A stretch of 64,000 bases of DNA from Bacteroidaceae bacterium (GCA_900770665.1 CAAGKZ010000007.1:13432-77431); one strand, 5' to 3'. Shown: positions 12,469 through 21,795, counted from the first letter of the stretch. The notes: a model not told the origin generated them from the letters alone. A program made the numbers and translations.

Positions 12469-14259
12469 TCAATCAGATGTAAATTCCAACAAAGTATTGC
12501 GATAGGCTGTAAATATCGCCGACTTTGAGATAAAGCCAATGTATTCGCCTGTCACATCCTCAACCGGCAGGTTCCATGCACCGGTATCCTCGAACTTACG
12601 CATTACCACCTCCATTGGTTCCTCAATGCTGAGTCTCTCGGGCACTTCACGCATGAGCGAAGCTACCGAATAACGATGATAAAGTTCCTGACGGAACATA
12701 ATATGTCTTATGTCATCGAGATAAATTACACCGACAAGATGCTTGGCCGCATTAAGAACCGGGAAAATATTACGTTTGGTCTTTGCAACCACCGATGTCA
12801 GAGCACCCAAATCCATATCGGTAGTCACCGGCAAGAAGTTTTTCTCTACCACATCTACCACTTTCAGTGTTGTAAGCACAGCTTGGTCCTTGTGATGCGT
12901 GATGAGTTCACCGCGCTGTGCAAGACGCACTGCATAGATATTGTTGCTATCGAACAGCCTTACCGTGAGGAACGATGACACAGAAACCATCATCAACGGC
13001 AGGAAGAGATCATAGCCACCTGTCAATTCTGCAATAAGGAATACACCGGTCAACGGGGCATGGAACACGCCCGACATCAGCGCAGCCATTCCAAAAAGCG
13101 CAAAATTCTCCTCAATAACCGAAACGCCAAAACCTGTTCGGTTGCACAGACTTGCAAACAGATAACCTGTCACACACCCCAGGAATAGGCTTGGCGCGAA
13201 TATACCGCCACAACCGCCGGCACAGTTTGTCACCGTTGATGCAAAAGCCTTGAAAACCACAACAAGAAACATGAACAGCAGCAACAGATGCGACTGGTCA
13301 AAGAAGAGCGATTTTTCGAGTATCATCTCCGATGTCTCGGGCGAACCGTCAATCAGTTGCTTTATAGTCTCATATCCCTCGCCATACAGTGGCGGAAAAA
13401 GGAAGATGAGCACACTCAAGGCACTGCCGCCAATGAGAAGCCTTATATACGGACTTTTGAATCTCTTGAAGAACTTTTCGACATTCACCGTTACCTTGGT
13501 AAAATAGAGCGAAACCAAGCCGCAGACAATACCGAGCAACAATACATAAGGAACACGCGCAAGGTCAAAATCCTCGGCAGTAAACTTGAACATAGTCTCC
13601 GTTCCCATCAGCATGTACGAGAGTGTGGCAGCCGTAACGCTTGATATAAGTAGCGGGAGCAGTGACGACATTGTGAGGTCAATCATCAGCACCTCTATCA
13701 CGAACACAAGACCAGTAATAGGAGCCTTGAAGATACCCGACACCGCACCGGCCGCACCGCAACCGATGAGCAGCATCATCACCTTCTTCTCCATCTTGAA
13801 AAGCTGGCCGAGGTTTGAACCGATGGCAGAACCAGTCATAACGATAGGAGACTCGGCTCCCACCGAACCACCGAAACCGATGGTTATTCCACTGGCAATC
13901 AGTGACGACCAGGTATTATGGGTACGTATCTTTCCCCTGCGGCACGAAATGGCATATAGCACCTTTGTAACACCATGGCTGATGTCATCACGCACCACTT
14001 TGCGAATAAAAAGCCCAGTTATAAAGATACCTATTACAGGAAAGACAAGATATAGCCAGTTGAAGGAGTGGGCATCGAACCCGCCGGTGAGCATGTGCTG
14101 AATGAAGTGTATAAGATGATGCAGCAAATATGCAGCAAGCGCAGACAACACACCCACAGCAAGACTCAACACAAGCACGAACTGCCTATGCGATATATGT
14201 TTCTCCCGCCAACTGTTGAAACGGTCAATCAAATCAGGTTCACGTTTCTCGTCCGTCAT
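12469..14259 (-). CDS. ClC-type chloride channel or H+/Cl- exchanger with CBS pair
   Basis: A 596-residue inner-membrane protein. About ten hydrophobic segments carry the ClC anion-path signatures: GFGGSVGAESPIV in the first half, the second-half motif GGIFAPSLFLG, and a late tyrosine-containing stretch. Residue 460 onward is cytoplasmic with two CBS motifs (VVEKNFLPVTTDMDLG, and SLMREVPERLSIEEPMEV), which in this family bind adenine nucleotides and gate transport. The glutamate in GAESP corresponds to the external gating glutamate, which favours an exchanger, though sequence alone does not settle it. The start codon overlaps the tsaC stop as ATGA, so the two genes are translationally coupled. 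Confidence 0.92.
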   Translation of the reverse strand: MTDEKREPDLIDRFNSWREKHISHRQFVLVLSLAVGVLSALAAYLLHHLIHFIQHMLTGGFDAHSFNWLYLVFPVIGIFITGLFIRKVVRDDISHGVTKVLYAISCRRGKIRTHNTWSSLIASGITIGFGGSVGAESPIVMTGSAIGSNLGQLFKMEKKVMMLLIGCGAAGAVSGIFKAPITGLVFVIEVLMIDLTMSSLLPLLISSVTAATLSYMLMGTETMFKFTAEDFDLARVPYVLLLGIVCGLVSLYFTKVTVNVEKFFKRFKSPYIRLLIGGSALSVLIFLFPPLYGEGYETIKQLIDGSPETSEMILEKSLFFDQSHLLLLFMFLVVVFKAFASTVTNCAGGCGGIFAPSLFLGCVTGYLFASLCNRTGFGVSVIEENFALFGMAALMSGVFHAPLTGVFLIAELTGGYDLFLPLMMVSVSSFLTVRLFDSNNIYAVRLAQRGELITHHKDQAVLTTLKVVDVVEKNFLPVTTDMDLGALTSVVAKTKRNIFPVLNAAKHLVGVIYLDDIRHIMFRQELYHRYSVASLMREVPERLSIEEPMEVVMRKFEDTGAWNLPVEDVTGEYIGFISKSAIFTAYRNTLLEFTSD

Positions 14260-14828
14260 TGTCTGATAATAGTTACAGTTCCGTTCTCTGTCAATTTTAT
14301 TATACTGGAGGACTTTGCCTTTCCCTTCTCAAGTTGCTTGTAATTGACAACATAGTCAACCGCAGCAACAATCTCCGGACTAATCTCACTGAAGTTATTC
14401 GGTGTCTCCTCGCCGCTGATGTTGGCCGAAGTGGAAACCACAGCCTTTTGGAAACGGTAGCACAACTCCTTTGAGAACATCTCATTCGTCACCCTTATTC
14501 CAACGCTACCATCCTCGGCAATGAGATTGGGCGCAAGGTTGCGTGCCCCGTCGTATATTATTGTCAAAGGCTTGTCGCTCAGCTCTATCAAATCCCACGC
14601 AACAGAGGGGACATTTCCCACGTAGCGTGCAAGACGGTCGGCGCTGTCGACAAGCAGAAGCAGTGCCTTGCTGTCACAACGCTTCTTTATCTCGAAAACC
14701 CTCTTCACAGCCTCGGCATTGGTAGCATCGCATCCGATACCCCACACGGTATCCGTCGGATAGAGAATTACACCACCCGCACGCATCACCTCGATACACT
14801 TCTTTACTTCATCAGCTATCGTACCCAT
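14256..14828 (-). CDS. tsaC: L-threonylcarbamoyladenylate synthase (Sua5/YciO/YrdC family)
   Basis: Makes threonylcarbamoyl-AMP from threonine, bicarbonate and ATP, the first step of t6A37 tRNA modification, which MtaB at the left end of the window later modifies further. The 190-residue protein has the YrdC fold: GGVILYPTDTVWGIGCDATN near the N-terminus, the basic patch KKRCDSKALLLLV, GSVGIRVTNE and the closing AVVSTSANISGEETP. It has the short TsaC form, without the extra Sua5 domain. It sits between prfC (12-base gap) and the overlapping ClC gene. Confidence 0.93.
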   Translation of the reverse strand: MGTIADEVKKCIEVMRAGGVILYPTDTVWGIGCDATNAEAVKRVFEIKKRCDSKALLLLVDSADRLARYVGNVPSVAWDLIELSDKPLTIIYDGARNLAPNLIAEDGSVGIRVTNEMFSKELCYRFQKAVVSTSANISGEETPNNFSEISPEIVAAVDYVVNYKQLEKGKAKSSSIIKLTENGTVTIIRQ

Positions 14829-14840
14829 ACTGCAATCCTT

Positions 14841-16418
14841 TTAGAATTCACTTGTAAAGTGGAAACGTATTGACTTGAAGTCGTTCTGCGCCATCTGCAG
14901 CACATAACCGCTGTCGGCCAGGAACACGTCGCGTCCCTCGATATCCTTTGCCATATACTGGTATTTGCGTTTCTTGAATGCCCCAAGTTCGGCAGCATCG
15001 TCGCTCTCAATCCAACAGGCCTTGTAGAGGCTCACAGGCTCCCAACGGCACTTGGCGTTGTACTCATTCTCAAGACGGTACTGGATAACCTCGAACTGCA
15101 ACTGACCAACCGTACCGATGAGCTTGCGGCCGTTATGCTGGTTCACGAACAGCTGTGCAACACCCTCACCCATAAGCTGGTCGATACCCTTTGCAAGCTG
15201 TTTGGTCTTCATGGGGTCGGCATTCTCAATGTATTTGAACATCTCGGGCGAAAAGCTTGGCAAGCCCTTGAAGTGGAGTATTTCGCCCTCGGTGAGCGTG
15301 TCACCAATCTTGAAATTGCCGGTGTCGGGCAGACCGATGATATCGCCCGGATAGGCCTCCTCAATGGTGCTCTTGCGCTGCGCCATGAACTGGGTGGGCG
15401 AAGAGAAACGCAGCTCCTTGCCCAAACGTATGTGGCGGTAAGGGGTATTGCGGACAAACTTGCCCGAACATATTTTACAGAAAGCCACACAAGAACGGTG
15501 GTTAGGGTCAATGTTCGCTGTAATCTTGAAGATGAAACCCGTGAACTTTGAATCTTCGGGGTTCACCACACGCTCCAACGCCTGCACCGGGCGTGGGCTC
15601 GGAGCTATCTTCACAAAGCAGTCGAGCAACTCCTGAACACCAAAGTTGTTGAGCGCCGAACCGAAGAATACAGGAGCCACCTTTGCATCAAGATAGTCCT
15701 GAACATTGAACTCGGGATATACACCCTCAACAAGTTCAAGGTCGGTACGCAACTTCATAGCCAAGTCCTCACCGATATTCCTGTCAAGTTCCTCGCTGTT
15801 AATGTCAACCTCAACCTTTTCGGTCACACGCTGCTTGTTGGGTGTGAAGAGGTCAAGCTTCTGCTCGTAGATATTGTACACGCCCTTAAAACGAGCACCT
15901 TGGTCAATAGGCCAGCTCAGTGGGCGCACAGCAATCTGCAGCTCACTTTCAAGTTCATCGAGCAGCTCAAACGGGTCGCGTCCCTCACGGTCCATCTTGT
16001 TCACATATACAATCACAGGAGTGTTGCGCATGCGGCACACCGACATCAGCTTGCGAGTCTGTGTCTCGACACCCTTGGCACTGTCCACAACAATGATTAC
16101 ACTGTCAACGGCAGTAAGCGTGCGGAAAGTATCCTCGGCAAAGTCCTGGTGGCCCGGAGTATCAAGGATATTGATTTTATAACCCTCGTAATCGAACTCC
16201 ATAACCGAAGTTGTCACCGAAATACCACGCTGTTTCTCAATCTCCATCCAGTCCGATGTCGCAGTCTTCTTTATCTTGTTCGACTTCACGGCACCGGCAA
16301 CCTGAATCTGACCACCGAAAAGCAAAAGTTTCTCGGTAAGCGTCGTCTTACCGGCATCGGGGTGCGAAATAATCGCAAACGTTCTTCTACGTCCTATCTC
16401 TTCCTGTATATTACTCAT
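14841..16418 (-). CDS. prfC: Peptide chain release factor 3
   Basis: GTPase that removes RF1/RF2 from the ribosome after termination. The 525-residue protein shows all G motifs near the N-terminus: [15 protein letters not shown] (P-loop), the switch around [20 protein letters not shown] and NKMDREG. Domain 2 and the RF3-specific C-terminal domain follow (about 290-525), ending [11 protein letters not shown]. Length and motif spacing fit RF3 rather than EF-G, which would be about 700 residues. It lies first in a short run with tsaC and the ClC gene. Confidence 0.96.
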   Translation of the reverse strand: MSNIQEEIGRRRTFAIISHPDAGKTTLTEKLLLFGGQIQVAGAVKSNKIKKTATSDWMEIEKQRGISVTTSVMEFDYEGYKINILDTPGHQDFAEDTFRTLTAVDSVIIVVDSAKGVETQTRKLMSVCRMRNTPVIVYVNKMDREGRDPFELLDELESELQIAVRPLSWPIDQGARFKGVYNIYEQKLDLFTPNKQRVTEKVEVDINSEELDRNIGEDLAMKLRTDLELVEGVYPEFNVQDYLDAKVAPVFFGSALNNFGVQELLDCFVKIAPSPRPVQALERVVNPEDSKFTGFIFKITANIDPNHRSCVAFCKICSGKFVRNTPYRHIRLGKELRFSSPTQFMAQRKSTIEEAYPGDIIGLPDTGNFKIGDTLTEGEILHFKGLPSFSPEMFKYIENADPMKTKQLAKGIDQLMGEGVAQLFVNQHNGRKLIGTVGQLQFEVIQYRLENEYNAKCRWEPVSLYKACWIESDDAAELGAFKKRKYQYMAKDIEGRDVFLADSGYVLQMAQNDFKSIRFHFTSEF

Positions 16419-16443
16419 CTTTTAATGTATTTTCGTGTTTATG

Positions 16444-16998
16444 TCACTCTTCACTCTCGAGGTCAAGTTTACCCTCCTCGTCCTCTTTGAAATAGAGTGA
16501 AAGCATTGATATGAATTTGCCTATTTCGGCCGCAGCCTTCAGTGTCTCCTCGTTTATTTCGCGTTTTTGCAGCTTCATCATCCAAAGCATGTATAACGCA
16601 TCGAAGCAGTTCTCCAATTCGTTCTTTTCCCTTCCCTCGCTCTTTGTACGGAACTCAACGATGAAAGGCAGCGCCTTGTAGTATGCAGCAGAATAGAACG
16701 GCACCTTTGGAGACTTCAAAAGGCGCATATGCAAGTCCGACATATTTATTATCACATTCCTGTTAATCTGCAGGTGCCCCTTCTCCTTGACATCCTCCTG
16801 ATGCATCATATCTATGAGATCGGCATACCATTGCAACAACTCGCCCGACTGTTCATCGGGCAAGGCATAAGGCTCAACAATATTTGCTTTCACTTTGTCG
16901 AGCGACAACTCATTGGCACGCAGCAAGTCCTCGACCTGCCACATATATAGCAGATACTCCGCTATATTCTTTTTACGTAGTTCCCTTGAAACAAACAA
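16444..16998 (-). CDS. DUF4924 family protein
   Basis: A 184-residue cytoplasmic, helix-rich protein beginning MFVSRELRKKNIAEYLLYMWQVEDLLRA, the typical opening of DUF4924, a family found in Bacteroidetes. The function is unknown. A clear acidic tail ends the protein (KEDEEGKLDLESEE). It is placed directly behind the LysE gene (14-base gap) and ahead of prfC (25-base gap), so it is probably co-transcribed with genes of translation; I know of no experiment that gives it a role. Confidence 0.8.
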   Translation of the reverse strand: MFVSRELRKKNIAEYLLYMWQVEDLLRANELSLDKVKANIVEPYALPDEQSGELLQWYADLIDMMHQEDVKEKGHLQINRNVIINMSDLHMRLLKSPKVPFYSAAYYKALPFIVEFRTKSEGREKNELENCFDALYMLWMMKLQKREINEETLKAAAEIGKFISMLSLYFKEDEEGKLDLESEE

Positions 16999-17012
16999 AA
17001 TAAAAAATATTT

Positions 17013-17684
17013 TTAATGTAATGAAACAGTTCCGGTAGCAATCAGTATGGCACCCACAAAAGAGCCAATCATGACAGCGCCACCAATAACCCTGTTGATT
17101 ATCCAGATGCCACGCACATCAAAATGCTTCCTCAGCTTGTTCACCACAAAAGTTATGAACAGCCACCACAGCATTGCGCCTCCGAAAATCGACAAATACC
17201 CTATGAACTGATAGAACATTGGCATCTCTGTCATAACGAAATTGAACGGAGTGAACAGCGCCAGGAACAGCAGCATAATCATGGGATTGGCAAGCGTTAT
17301 AAAGAAACCGGTAACACCGTTACGCACAAGGCTGCTCTTGTTGTGGCTCACATTCCTGGTATTCTGTACCGGGTTGGTGCGGAACGTATGCAAACCGAAG
17401 ATGAACATTATCGTTGCACCCACAAGCTGCATCCAGTATATTGTATCGCGATTACTGATTACGTCATACAGCAGACTAAGTCCATAACCGGTCAACAATG
17501 CATAAAGTATATCACTCAATGCAGCACCCATGCCGGTTACAAGACCATACGCCCTACCCTTATTGAGTGTACGCTGAACACAGAGCACACCAACAGGACC
17601 CATCGGAGCAGAAGCCACAATACCTATAATGACTCCCTTGACAATTATCTCCAATACGACAATTTGTGGTAACAAATCATTCAT
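17013..17684 (-). CDS. LysE-family exporter
   Basis: A 223-residue inner-membrane protein with six hydrophobic segments, the size and layout of LysE/RhtB amino-acid exporters. The first conserved motif reads GIVASAPMGPVGVLCVQRTLNKGRAYGLVTG-like around residues 20-50 (GPVG and the following basic/gly region), and the second pair of helices follows VTGFFITLANPMIMLLF with the family's NP. Substrates in this family range from lysine and arginine to homoserine; sequence does not tell which here. It starts a minus-strand run with the DUF4924 gene. Confidence 0.85.
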   Translation of the reverse strand: MNDLLPQIVVLEIIVKGVIIGIVASAPMGPVGVLCVQRTLNKGRAYGLVTGMGAALSDILYALLTGYGLSLLYDVISNRDTIYWMQLVGATIMFIFGLHTFRTNPVQNTRNVSHNKSSLVRNGVTGFFITLANPMIMLLFLALFTPFNFVMTEMPMFYQFIGYLSIFGGAMLWWLFITFVVNKLRKHFDVRGIWIINRVIGGAVMIGSFVGAILIATGTVSLH

Positions 17685-17785
17685 AATGCAAAGTTGTCAT
17701 TTTTTTATGGAAAAACACGCATACATGCCACCTTTTTTTCAACATCGGCAAGAAAAAACATCAAAACCCGTAAAAAAACGACAAA

Positions 17786-17820
17786 GCACCGGTGTCAGTT
17801 TCTAAAACTGGTACCGGCGC
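17786..17820 (-). terminator. Terminator after the DUF308 gene
   Basis: An imperfect GC-rich hairpin (arms about 17786-17801 and 17805-17820) followed on the minus strand by a T-rich run. It lies 22 bases after the stop of the DUF308 gene. Confidence 0.6.
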
Positions 17821-17841
17821 AATATGTTCATTCATGTTTTA

Positions 17842-18402
17842 TCAACACTTCTGCAACCCGTCATTTTTGCCTATCATAGGATTTTTGTCCGCAGCATTCT
17901 TCAACTTAAGAGATATAAGCAAATCGGACAAGCCTGAGAATGCCGTGCATATACCAAAAACAATGGATGTGGTAGAAGATGATTCAAATTTCACCGACAG
18001 CATCACGATAGAGACAACAATGATGAGCAATGGCGCCACAAACATCAACGGCGGGACTATTGAATACTTTTGTGCCGAGACAATCATTATCACCTGATAC
18101 ACAGCAAAGACAACCAGCACCACAGCCAGCAGTTTTACAAATACATCCTGAAAATCAATAGGAGCAGCCATCAGCCACACGCCAAAAGCCATACTGCCGA
18201 CATCAATAACAGATATCAGCACCTTTGGAATCATGCCGCTTTCAGAACGCGCTACATAAAGATTGATTATTGACACCAATGCCGGCAAGAAGAAAGCCGC
18301 TCCTGTAAGACGGACAAGCAATGTCATTGCACTGTCACTCATAAAAATCAGCACCAGGCCAATCAGCATTATTGCAATGCTACGAATCACATTATTAACC
18401 AT
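17842..18402 (-). CDS. DUF308 (HdeD-like) membrane protein
   Basis: A 186-residue protein with six hydrophobic segments arranged as three hairpins, the pattern of the DUF308/HdeD family of small inner-membrane proteins. Short charged loops and glycine-containing helices (GLVLIFMSDSAMTLLVRLTGAAFF) support this. HdeD is linked to acid resistance in E. coli, but DUF308 members elsewhere are uncharacterised and I transfer no function. The gene is alone between a terminator and a 143-base gap in which I see no other gene. Confidence 0.7.
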   Translation of the reverse strand: MVNNVIRSIAIMLIGLVLIFMSDSAMTLLVRLTGAAFFLPALVSIINLYVARSESGMIPKVLISVIDVGSMAFGVWLMAAPIDFQDVFVKLLAVVLVVFAVYQVIMIVSAQKYSIVPPLMFVAPLLIIVVSIVMLSVKFESSSTTSIVFGICTAFSGLSDLLISLKLKNAADKNPMIGKNDGLQKC

Positions 18403-18545
18403 ATCCCGTAATTATTTTATTGTTACATTGACATATACACCTTAGCGCACAAAACCGCTATGCAGACAAATGTAACAAAAAAAAACAACAAACCACATTG
18501 TTTGCCAAAATATTTTACCATCACGGCAAAATAACGATATGGAGA

Positions 18546-19193
18546 TTACCGCTTTTCATCGTCACGCGCCCCGCGGCACAGCACAAAAAGCAAATCATCA
18601 TCCACGCAATACTGCGCCATAAACCGAGAATCACAACCAAGCCCCACTACTTCTATCCGCATAGAGCCGTCAGCCGCCGGTTCAAACGGAGTCACAAGTA
18701 TATTATCCTTAAAATTTCCGCCCAAGTCTCCGACAATTTTGAAGAGAGCCTCTTTTGCACACCAATGGAGCAGGGCTATAAAGCCAGCCCCTTCCCCATA
18801 TATATCCACAGAAGGCACCATAGACATAAAATGCCCGGCCAAATGGATTACTTTACGCGAAAGAAGTTCTACATCCACCCCAACCTCATTGTCAGGCGAA
18901 AAAGCAAAAACAGCATACCCCTTTGTATGGGAAATGCTGATATTACCACGCCGGCCCTCCAGAACCGGCTTTCCGGCCCTACCATAGACTATACGCACAC
19001 CATCACCGAACTGTTGTGCCACAATTGCACGCACGGCAAGCCATTCGCAACAGCGTTTCTTTGACGAAAAGTGAGCAACAGCATAGGTCGCACATTCAGC
19101 CGGAACCATTCCCAACAGTTCATCAACCGTTTCGGTAATTTTCCAAACCCAAACGTCAACACCCGACAACCCATATTGTTTTATAAGGGGCAT
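18546..19193 (-). CDS. 4'-phosphopantetheinyl transferase superfamily protein
   Basis: Moves the phosphopantetheine arm from CoA to carrier proteins. The 215-residue protein has the two-repeat Sfp-type layout: SISHTKGYAVFAFSPDNEVGVDVE with the magnesium-binding GVDVE, and later LHWCAKEALFK with the WxxKEA motif. I start it at 19193 (MPLIKQYGLSGVDVW), immediately after the gldE stop at 19195, rather than at the overlapping 19220 codon. The gene follows gldE with a one-base gap and is surely co-transcribed with it. Its carrier could be acyl carrier protein, since no polyketide or peptide synthase is in sight. Confidence 0.88.
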   Translation of the reverse strand: MPLIKQYGLSGVDVWVWKITETVDELLGMVPAECATYAVAHFSSKKRCCEWLAVRAIVAQQFGDGVRIVYGRAGKPVLEGRRGNISISHTKGYAVFAFSPDNEVGVDVELLSRKVIHLAGHFMSMVPSVDIYGEGAGFIALLHWCAKEALFKIVGDLGGNFKDNILVTPFEPAADGSMRIEVVGLGCDSRFMAQYCVDDDLLFVLCRGARDDEKR

Positions 19194-19194
19194 T

Positions 19195-20565
19195 CTATTC
19201 CTCCGATTCTGTATATTCAACCGTTTCTGCTGCAGCCGAAGGTAACACAGCCTTGATTTTCGCTATGCGGTGTTTATCCTTCTGCACAACCTCAAACGAA
19301 ATATCGTTGCACACAATAACTTCATGAAGAACCGGAAACTCACCTTTAACCTCAAGAAGCAATCCCGCCAAGGTGTCCGCCTCACCCACGAATTCCTCAA
19401 AAACCTCGCCATCCAATGATGTAATCTTGAAGAAATCGGACAAAGAAGTACGACCGTCAAAAAGATAAGTACTCTCATCCAGCTTCTCGTACGAAGTGTC
19501 GGGTTCATCAAACTCATCGTTTATCTCACCGACAATCTCCTCAATGATATCCTCCAGCGTTATCAGTCCCGACACACCGCCGAACTCATCCACCACAACC
19601 GCCATGTGCACCTTCACCGTCTGGAAATCGCACAACAGGTCATCAATCTTCTTTGTCTCGGGCACAAAGAACGGCTGGCGTATCAATGACTGCCAACGGA
19701 AATTCTCGCCACGGTTAAGATGGGGAATCAAATCCTTTATATACAATATTCCACGAATATCATCCTGCGTCTTTCCATAGACCGGAATTCGTGAATAAGC
19801 ATTTTCGGCAGCACACTTGAGCACCTCGGAATATGGAGCACGCAAATCGAGCATAACCATATCAAGGCGTGAGGTCATGATATTCTTCACAGTCTCATCG
19901 CCAAAGCGGATGATACCCTCAAGCATATTCTTCTGCTCACCAATCTCTTTTGTATCGGTAAGTTCCAGAGCCTGTTCAAGTTCATCAACCGAAAGCAGAG
20001 GTTGTTTTTTAGAGACAATACGCTGCGTAAAAGCCGTAGAGCGCACCAGCATACTCGAAAACGGAGAAAGCAGACGCGAGAGAATATAAAACGGAACAGA
20101 CACAGCCCTCGAAAACTTCACCACATTACTCTTGGAATAGATTTTGGGCATAACCTCGCCGAACAAGAGCAAGAGAAACGTCAGCAGCACCGTCATCAAC
20201 AGGAACTCAAGCCACTCCTTCCCGGGAGCGAAATCAAGCACTTTCACAAAGAAGAAGTTCAGCAGCATTACTACTCCCACATTGACAAAATCGTTGACAA
20301 TGAGTATTGTAGCCAGCAGTTTCTCCGGATTCTTCAAGAGTTCTATCACACGTTTATCCTTCGCCGACTTACTCTCTGCCATATTACCAAGATCCTCCCT
20401 TGTCAACGAGAAGAATGCTATTTCGGAGCCAGAAGCAAAAGCAGAACAAAGCAAAAGCAACAACGCAACGCAGGCAGCAACCACATGCACCGCTTCGGGT
20501 TCATTTAAGGTGATTCCTGCCAAAAACACATTAACCTGCCAAACAGCAGTAACAAATATATCCAA
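19195..20565 (-). CDS. gldE: GldE-like CNNM/CBS membrane protein (hemolysin C family)
   Basis: A 456-residue membrane protein. It has an N-terminal CNNM/DUF21 domain with four hydrophobic segments (VVAACVALLLLLCSAFASGSEIAFFSLTREDLG), a CBS pair around residues 215-340 (GETVKNIMTSRLDMVMLDL, then VVVDEFGGVSGLITLEDIIEEIVGEI) and a C-terminal CorC/HlyC domain. The name GldE comes from gliding Bacteroidetes; most Bacteroidales keep the gene without gliding. Family members are linked to magnesium or other ion efflux. The order ssb, gldE, phosphopantetheinyl transferase, with gaps of 15 and 1 bases, makes one transcript starting at the ssb promoter. Confidence 0.85.
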   Translation of the reverse strand: MDIFVTAVWQVNVFLAGITLNEPEAVHVVAACVALLLLLCSAFASGSEIAFFSLTREDLGNMAESKSAKDKRVIELLKNPEKLLATILIVNDFVNVGVVMLLNFFFVKVLDFAPGKEWLEFLLMTVLLTFLLLLFGEVMPKIYSKSNVVKFSRAVSVPFYILSRLLSPFSSMLVRSTAFTQRIVSKKQPLLSVDELEQALELTDTKEIGEQKNMLEGIIRFGDETVKNIMTSRLDMVMLDLRAPYSEVLKCAAENAYSRIPVYGKTQDDIRGILYIKDLIPHLNRGENFRWQSLIRQPFFVPETKKIDDLLCDFQTVKVHMAVVVDEFGGVSGLITLEDIIEEIVGEINDEFDEPDTSYEKLDESTYLFDGRTSLSDFFKITSLDGEVFEEFVGEADTLAGLLLEVKGEFPVLHEVIVCNDISFEVVQKDKHRIAKIKAVLPSAAAETVEYTESEE

Positions 20566-20580
20566 AACCCCAAATTTTAA

Positions 20581-20958
20581 TTAATACGATGTGCCTTGCC
20601 CAGGGCCTTCGGCCACCTGAGTTGTTCTTGAAGAGAGCATATCCATTGTCTCGGCCAGAATTTCGGTCCTATAACGGCGTATACCGTTCTGGTCCTCATA
20701 AGTATTGGTCCTTATCTTACCCTCAATATATATGCGGTCGCCCTTATGCACATACTTCTCTGCAACCTCGGCCAAGCCGCCCCAAAGAACAATATTGTGC
20801 CATTCGGTGCGCTCGGGTACAGGGGTACCGTTCTGAAGAGTATATCCGCGTTCTGTCGTTGCCAGCACCAGATTTGCAACAACCACATTACGGTCAAGGT
20901 GACGGACATCGGGTTCCTTACCTACATTACCTATAAGAATAACTTTATTTACAGACAT
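20581..20958 (-). CDS. ssb: Single-stranded DNA-binding protein without acidic tip
   Basis: A 125-residue OB-fold SSB beginning MSVNKVILIGNVGKEPDVRH, with ERTEWHNIVLWGGLAEVAEKYVHKG and YIEGKIRTNTYEDQNG, the standard ssDNA-binding core up to about residue 110. Usual bacterial SSBs continue with a disordered linker and end in an acidic tip (DDLPF or similar) that recruits repair and replication enzymes. Here the protein stops soon after the fold, at QVAEGPGQGTSY, with no acidic residues at the end. It may be a second SSB of the cell rather than the main one. A well-formed promoter lies just upstream, and gldE follows. Confidence 0.9.
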   Translation of the reverse strand: MSVNKVILIGNVGKEPDVRHLDRNVVVANLVLATTERGYTLQNGTPVPERTEWHNIVLWGGLAEVAEKYVHKGDRIYIEGKIRTNTYEDQNGIRRYRTEILAETMDMLSSRTTQVAEGPGQGTSY

Positions 20959-20987
20959 TTCCTTATTATTATTTAGATATTATTTTG

Positions 20988-21019
20988 CAAAAATATAAAA
21001 AATACACAGCCGTTTCAAA
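20988..21019 (-). promoter_or_regulatory. Promoter of ssb-gldE
   Basis: Minus strand: TTTG (21019-21016), 20 bases, TATTTTTG (20995-20988), an exact match to the Bacteroides housekeeping promoter. Confidence 0.7.
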
Positions 21020-21150
21020 TATTAATGGCAGTATTTATAAAAAGCACTTTAAAAAAGCACAATAGTTGCCCAAAAAAAGCGATAACTCAATGCAATATAA
21101 GAGCGTTAAGGACCAAAATCTTATGTTTTTCTAAAAAAACACTTTATAAA

Positions 21151-21182
21151 TTTCGGTAGAAACAAAAAATGATATATATTTG
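21151..21182 (+). promoter_or_regulatory. Promoter of the HU gene
   Basis: TTTC (21151-21154), 20 bases, TATATTTG (21175-21182). The -7 box is perfect, the -33 has one mismatch. The HU start codon is 50 bases downstream. Confidence 0.65.
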
Positions 21183-21231
21183 TAACCCGAATTTAAAACC
21201 AAAGGGTTGAATAATAAAAAATCAAAGAAAG

Positions 21232-21507
21232 ATGACAAAAGCAGAGATTGTTAATGAGATTGCAAAGAAGACGGGAATTGAGAAATCAGTGGTTTTAACA
21301 ACAGTAGAATCGTTTATGGAGACAGTAAAGACCTCCTTGATTAATCAGGAGTCTGTTTACCTCCGTGGTTTCGGTAGTTTTATCATCAAGCACAGAGCAG
21401 AGAAGACCGCACGTGATATACACAAGGAGAAGACTATCACTATCCCTGCGCACAACATTCCGGCCTTCAAGCCAGCAAAGACATTCATGAATGAAGTAAA
21501 AAAATAA
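21232..21507 (+). CDS. HU-family DNA-binding protein
   Basis: A 91-residue histone-like protein that bends and compacts DNA. It has the classical pattern: helices MTKAEIVNEIAKKTGIEKSV, then VYLRGFGSFIIKHRAEKTARDI, and the DNA-inserting arm whose tip here reads TITIPAHNIPAFKPAKTF (usual form RNPxxxFKPGK; the RNP is replaced by AHNIPAF). Length is typical. It has its own strong promoter and precedes the tiny ribosomal gene by 29 bases; the two are likely co-transcribed. Confidence 0.93.
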   Translation: MTKAEIVNEIAKKTGIEKSVVLTTVESFMETVKTSLINQESVYLRGFGSFIIKHRAEKTARDIHKEKTITIPAHNIPAFKPAKTFMNEVKK

Positions 21508-21536
21508 ATAGTGATTAATCAATAAATTTTAAACTT

Positions 21537-21626
21537 ATGCCAAGCGGAAAGAAGAAAAAAAGACATAAAATGTCTACGCACAAGCGTAAAAAAAGACTGA
21601 GAAAGAACAGACATAAGAGCAAGTAA
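21537..21626 (+). CDS. Tiny basic ribosomal protein of the bS22/mS38 (COX24) type
   Basis: Twenty-nine codons encode a protein in which more than half of the residues are Lys, Arg or His: MPSGKKKKRHKMSTHKRKKR followed by LRKNRHKSK. This matches the short AURKAIP1/COX24-domain proteins of Bacteroidetes, related to mitochondrial mS38 and actinobacterial bS22, which sit in the small ribosomal subunit near the decoding helix. It is too short for most gene finders. The gene is 29 bases behind HU and is followed by a strong terminator, so it is probably read from the HU promoter. Confidence 0.8.
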   Translation: MPSGKKKKRHKMSTHKRKKRLRKNRHKSK

Positions 21627-21646
21627 GTAAAAGTCTGTCCAAGCAC

Positions 21647-21695
21647 AAAAAACAAACTTGTAAGCATAAACCCAATAGCCTCAAGTTTGTTTTTT
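21647..21695 (+). terminator. Terminator after HU and the tiny ribosomal gene
   Basis: A perfect 14-base stem (21647-21660 with 21682-21695) with a 21-base loop; the 3' arm ends in six T. Confidence 0.8.
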
Positions 21696-21795
21696 GCTTT
21701 AAATTGCAGTTTGAAAAGTAACTGACCAAACACCCTACAAGGCAAAGTGCCTCGCCTTGAAGTAAAGGAGGCACAGGAACAAAAACAACAGTATT

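Noticed and set aside
14841..16418. prfC as a second elongation factor G
   Set aside because: Length of 525 residues and the RF3-type C-terminal domain do not fit EF-G.
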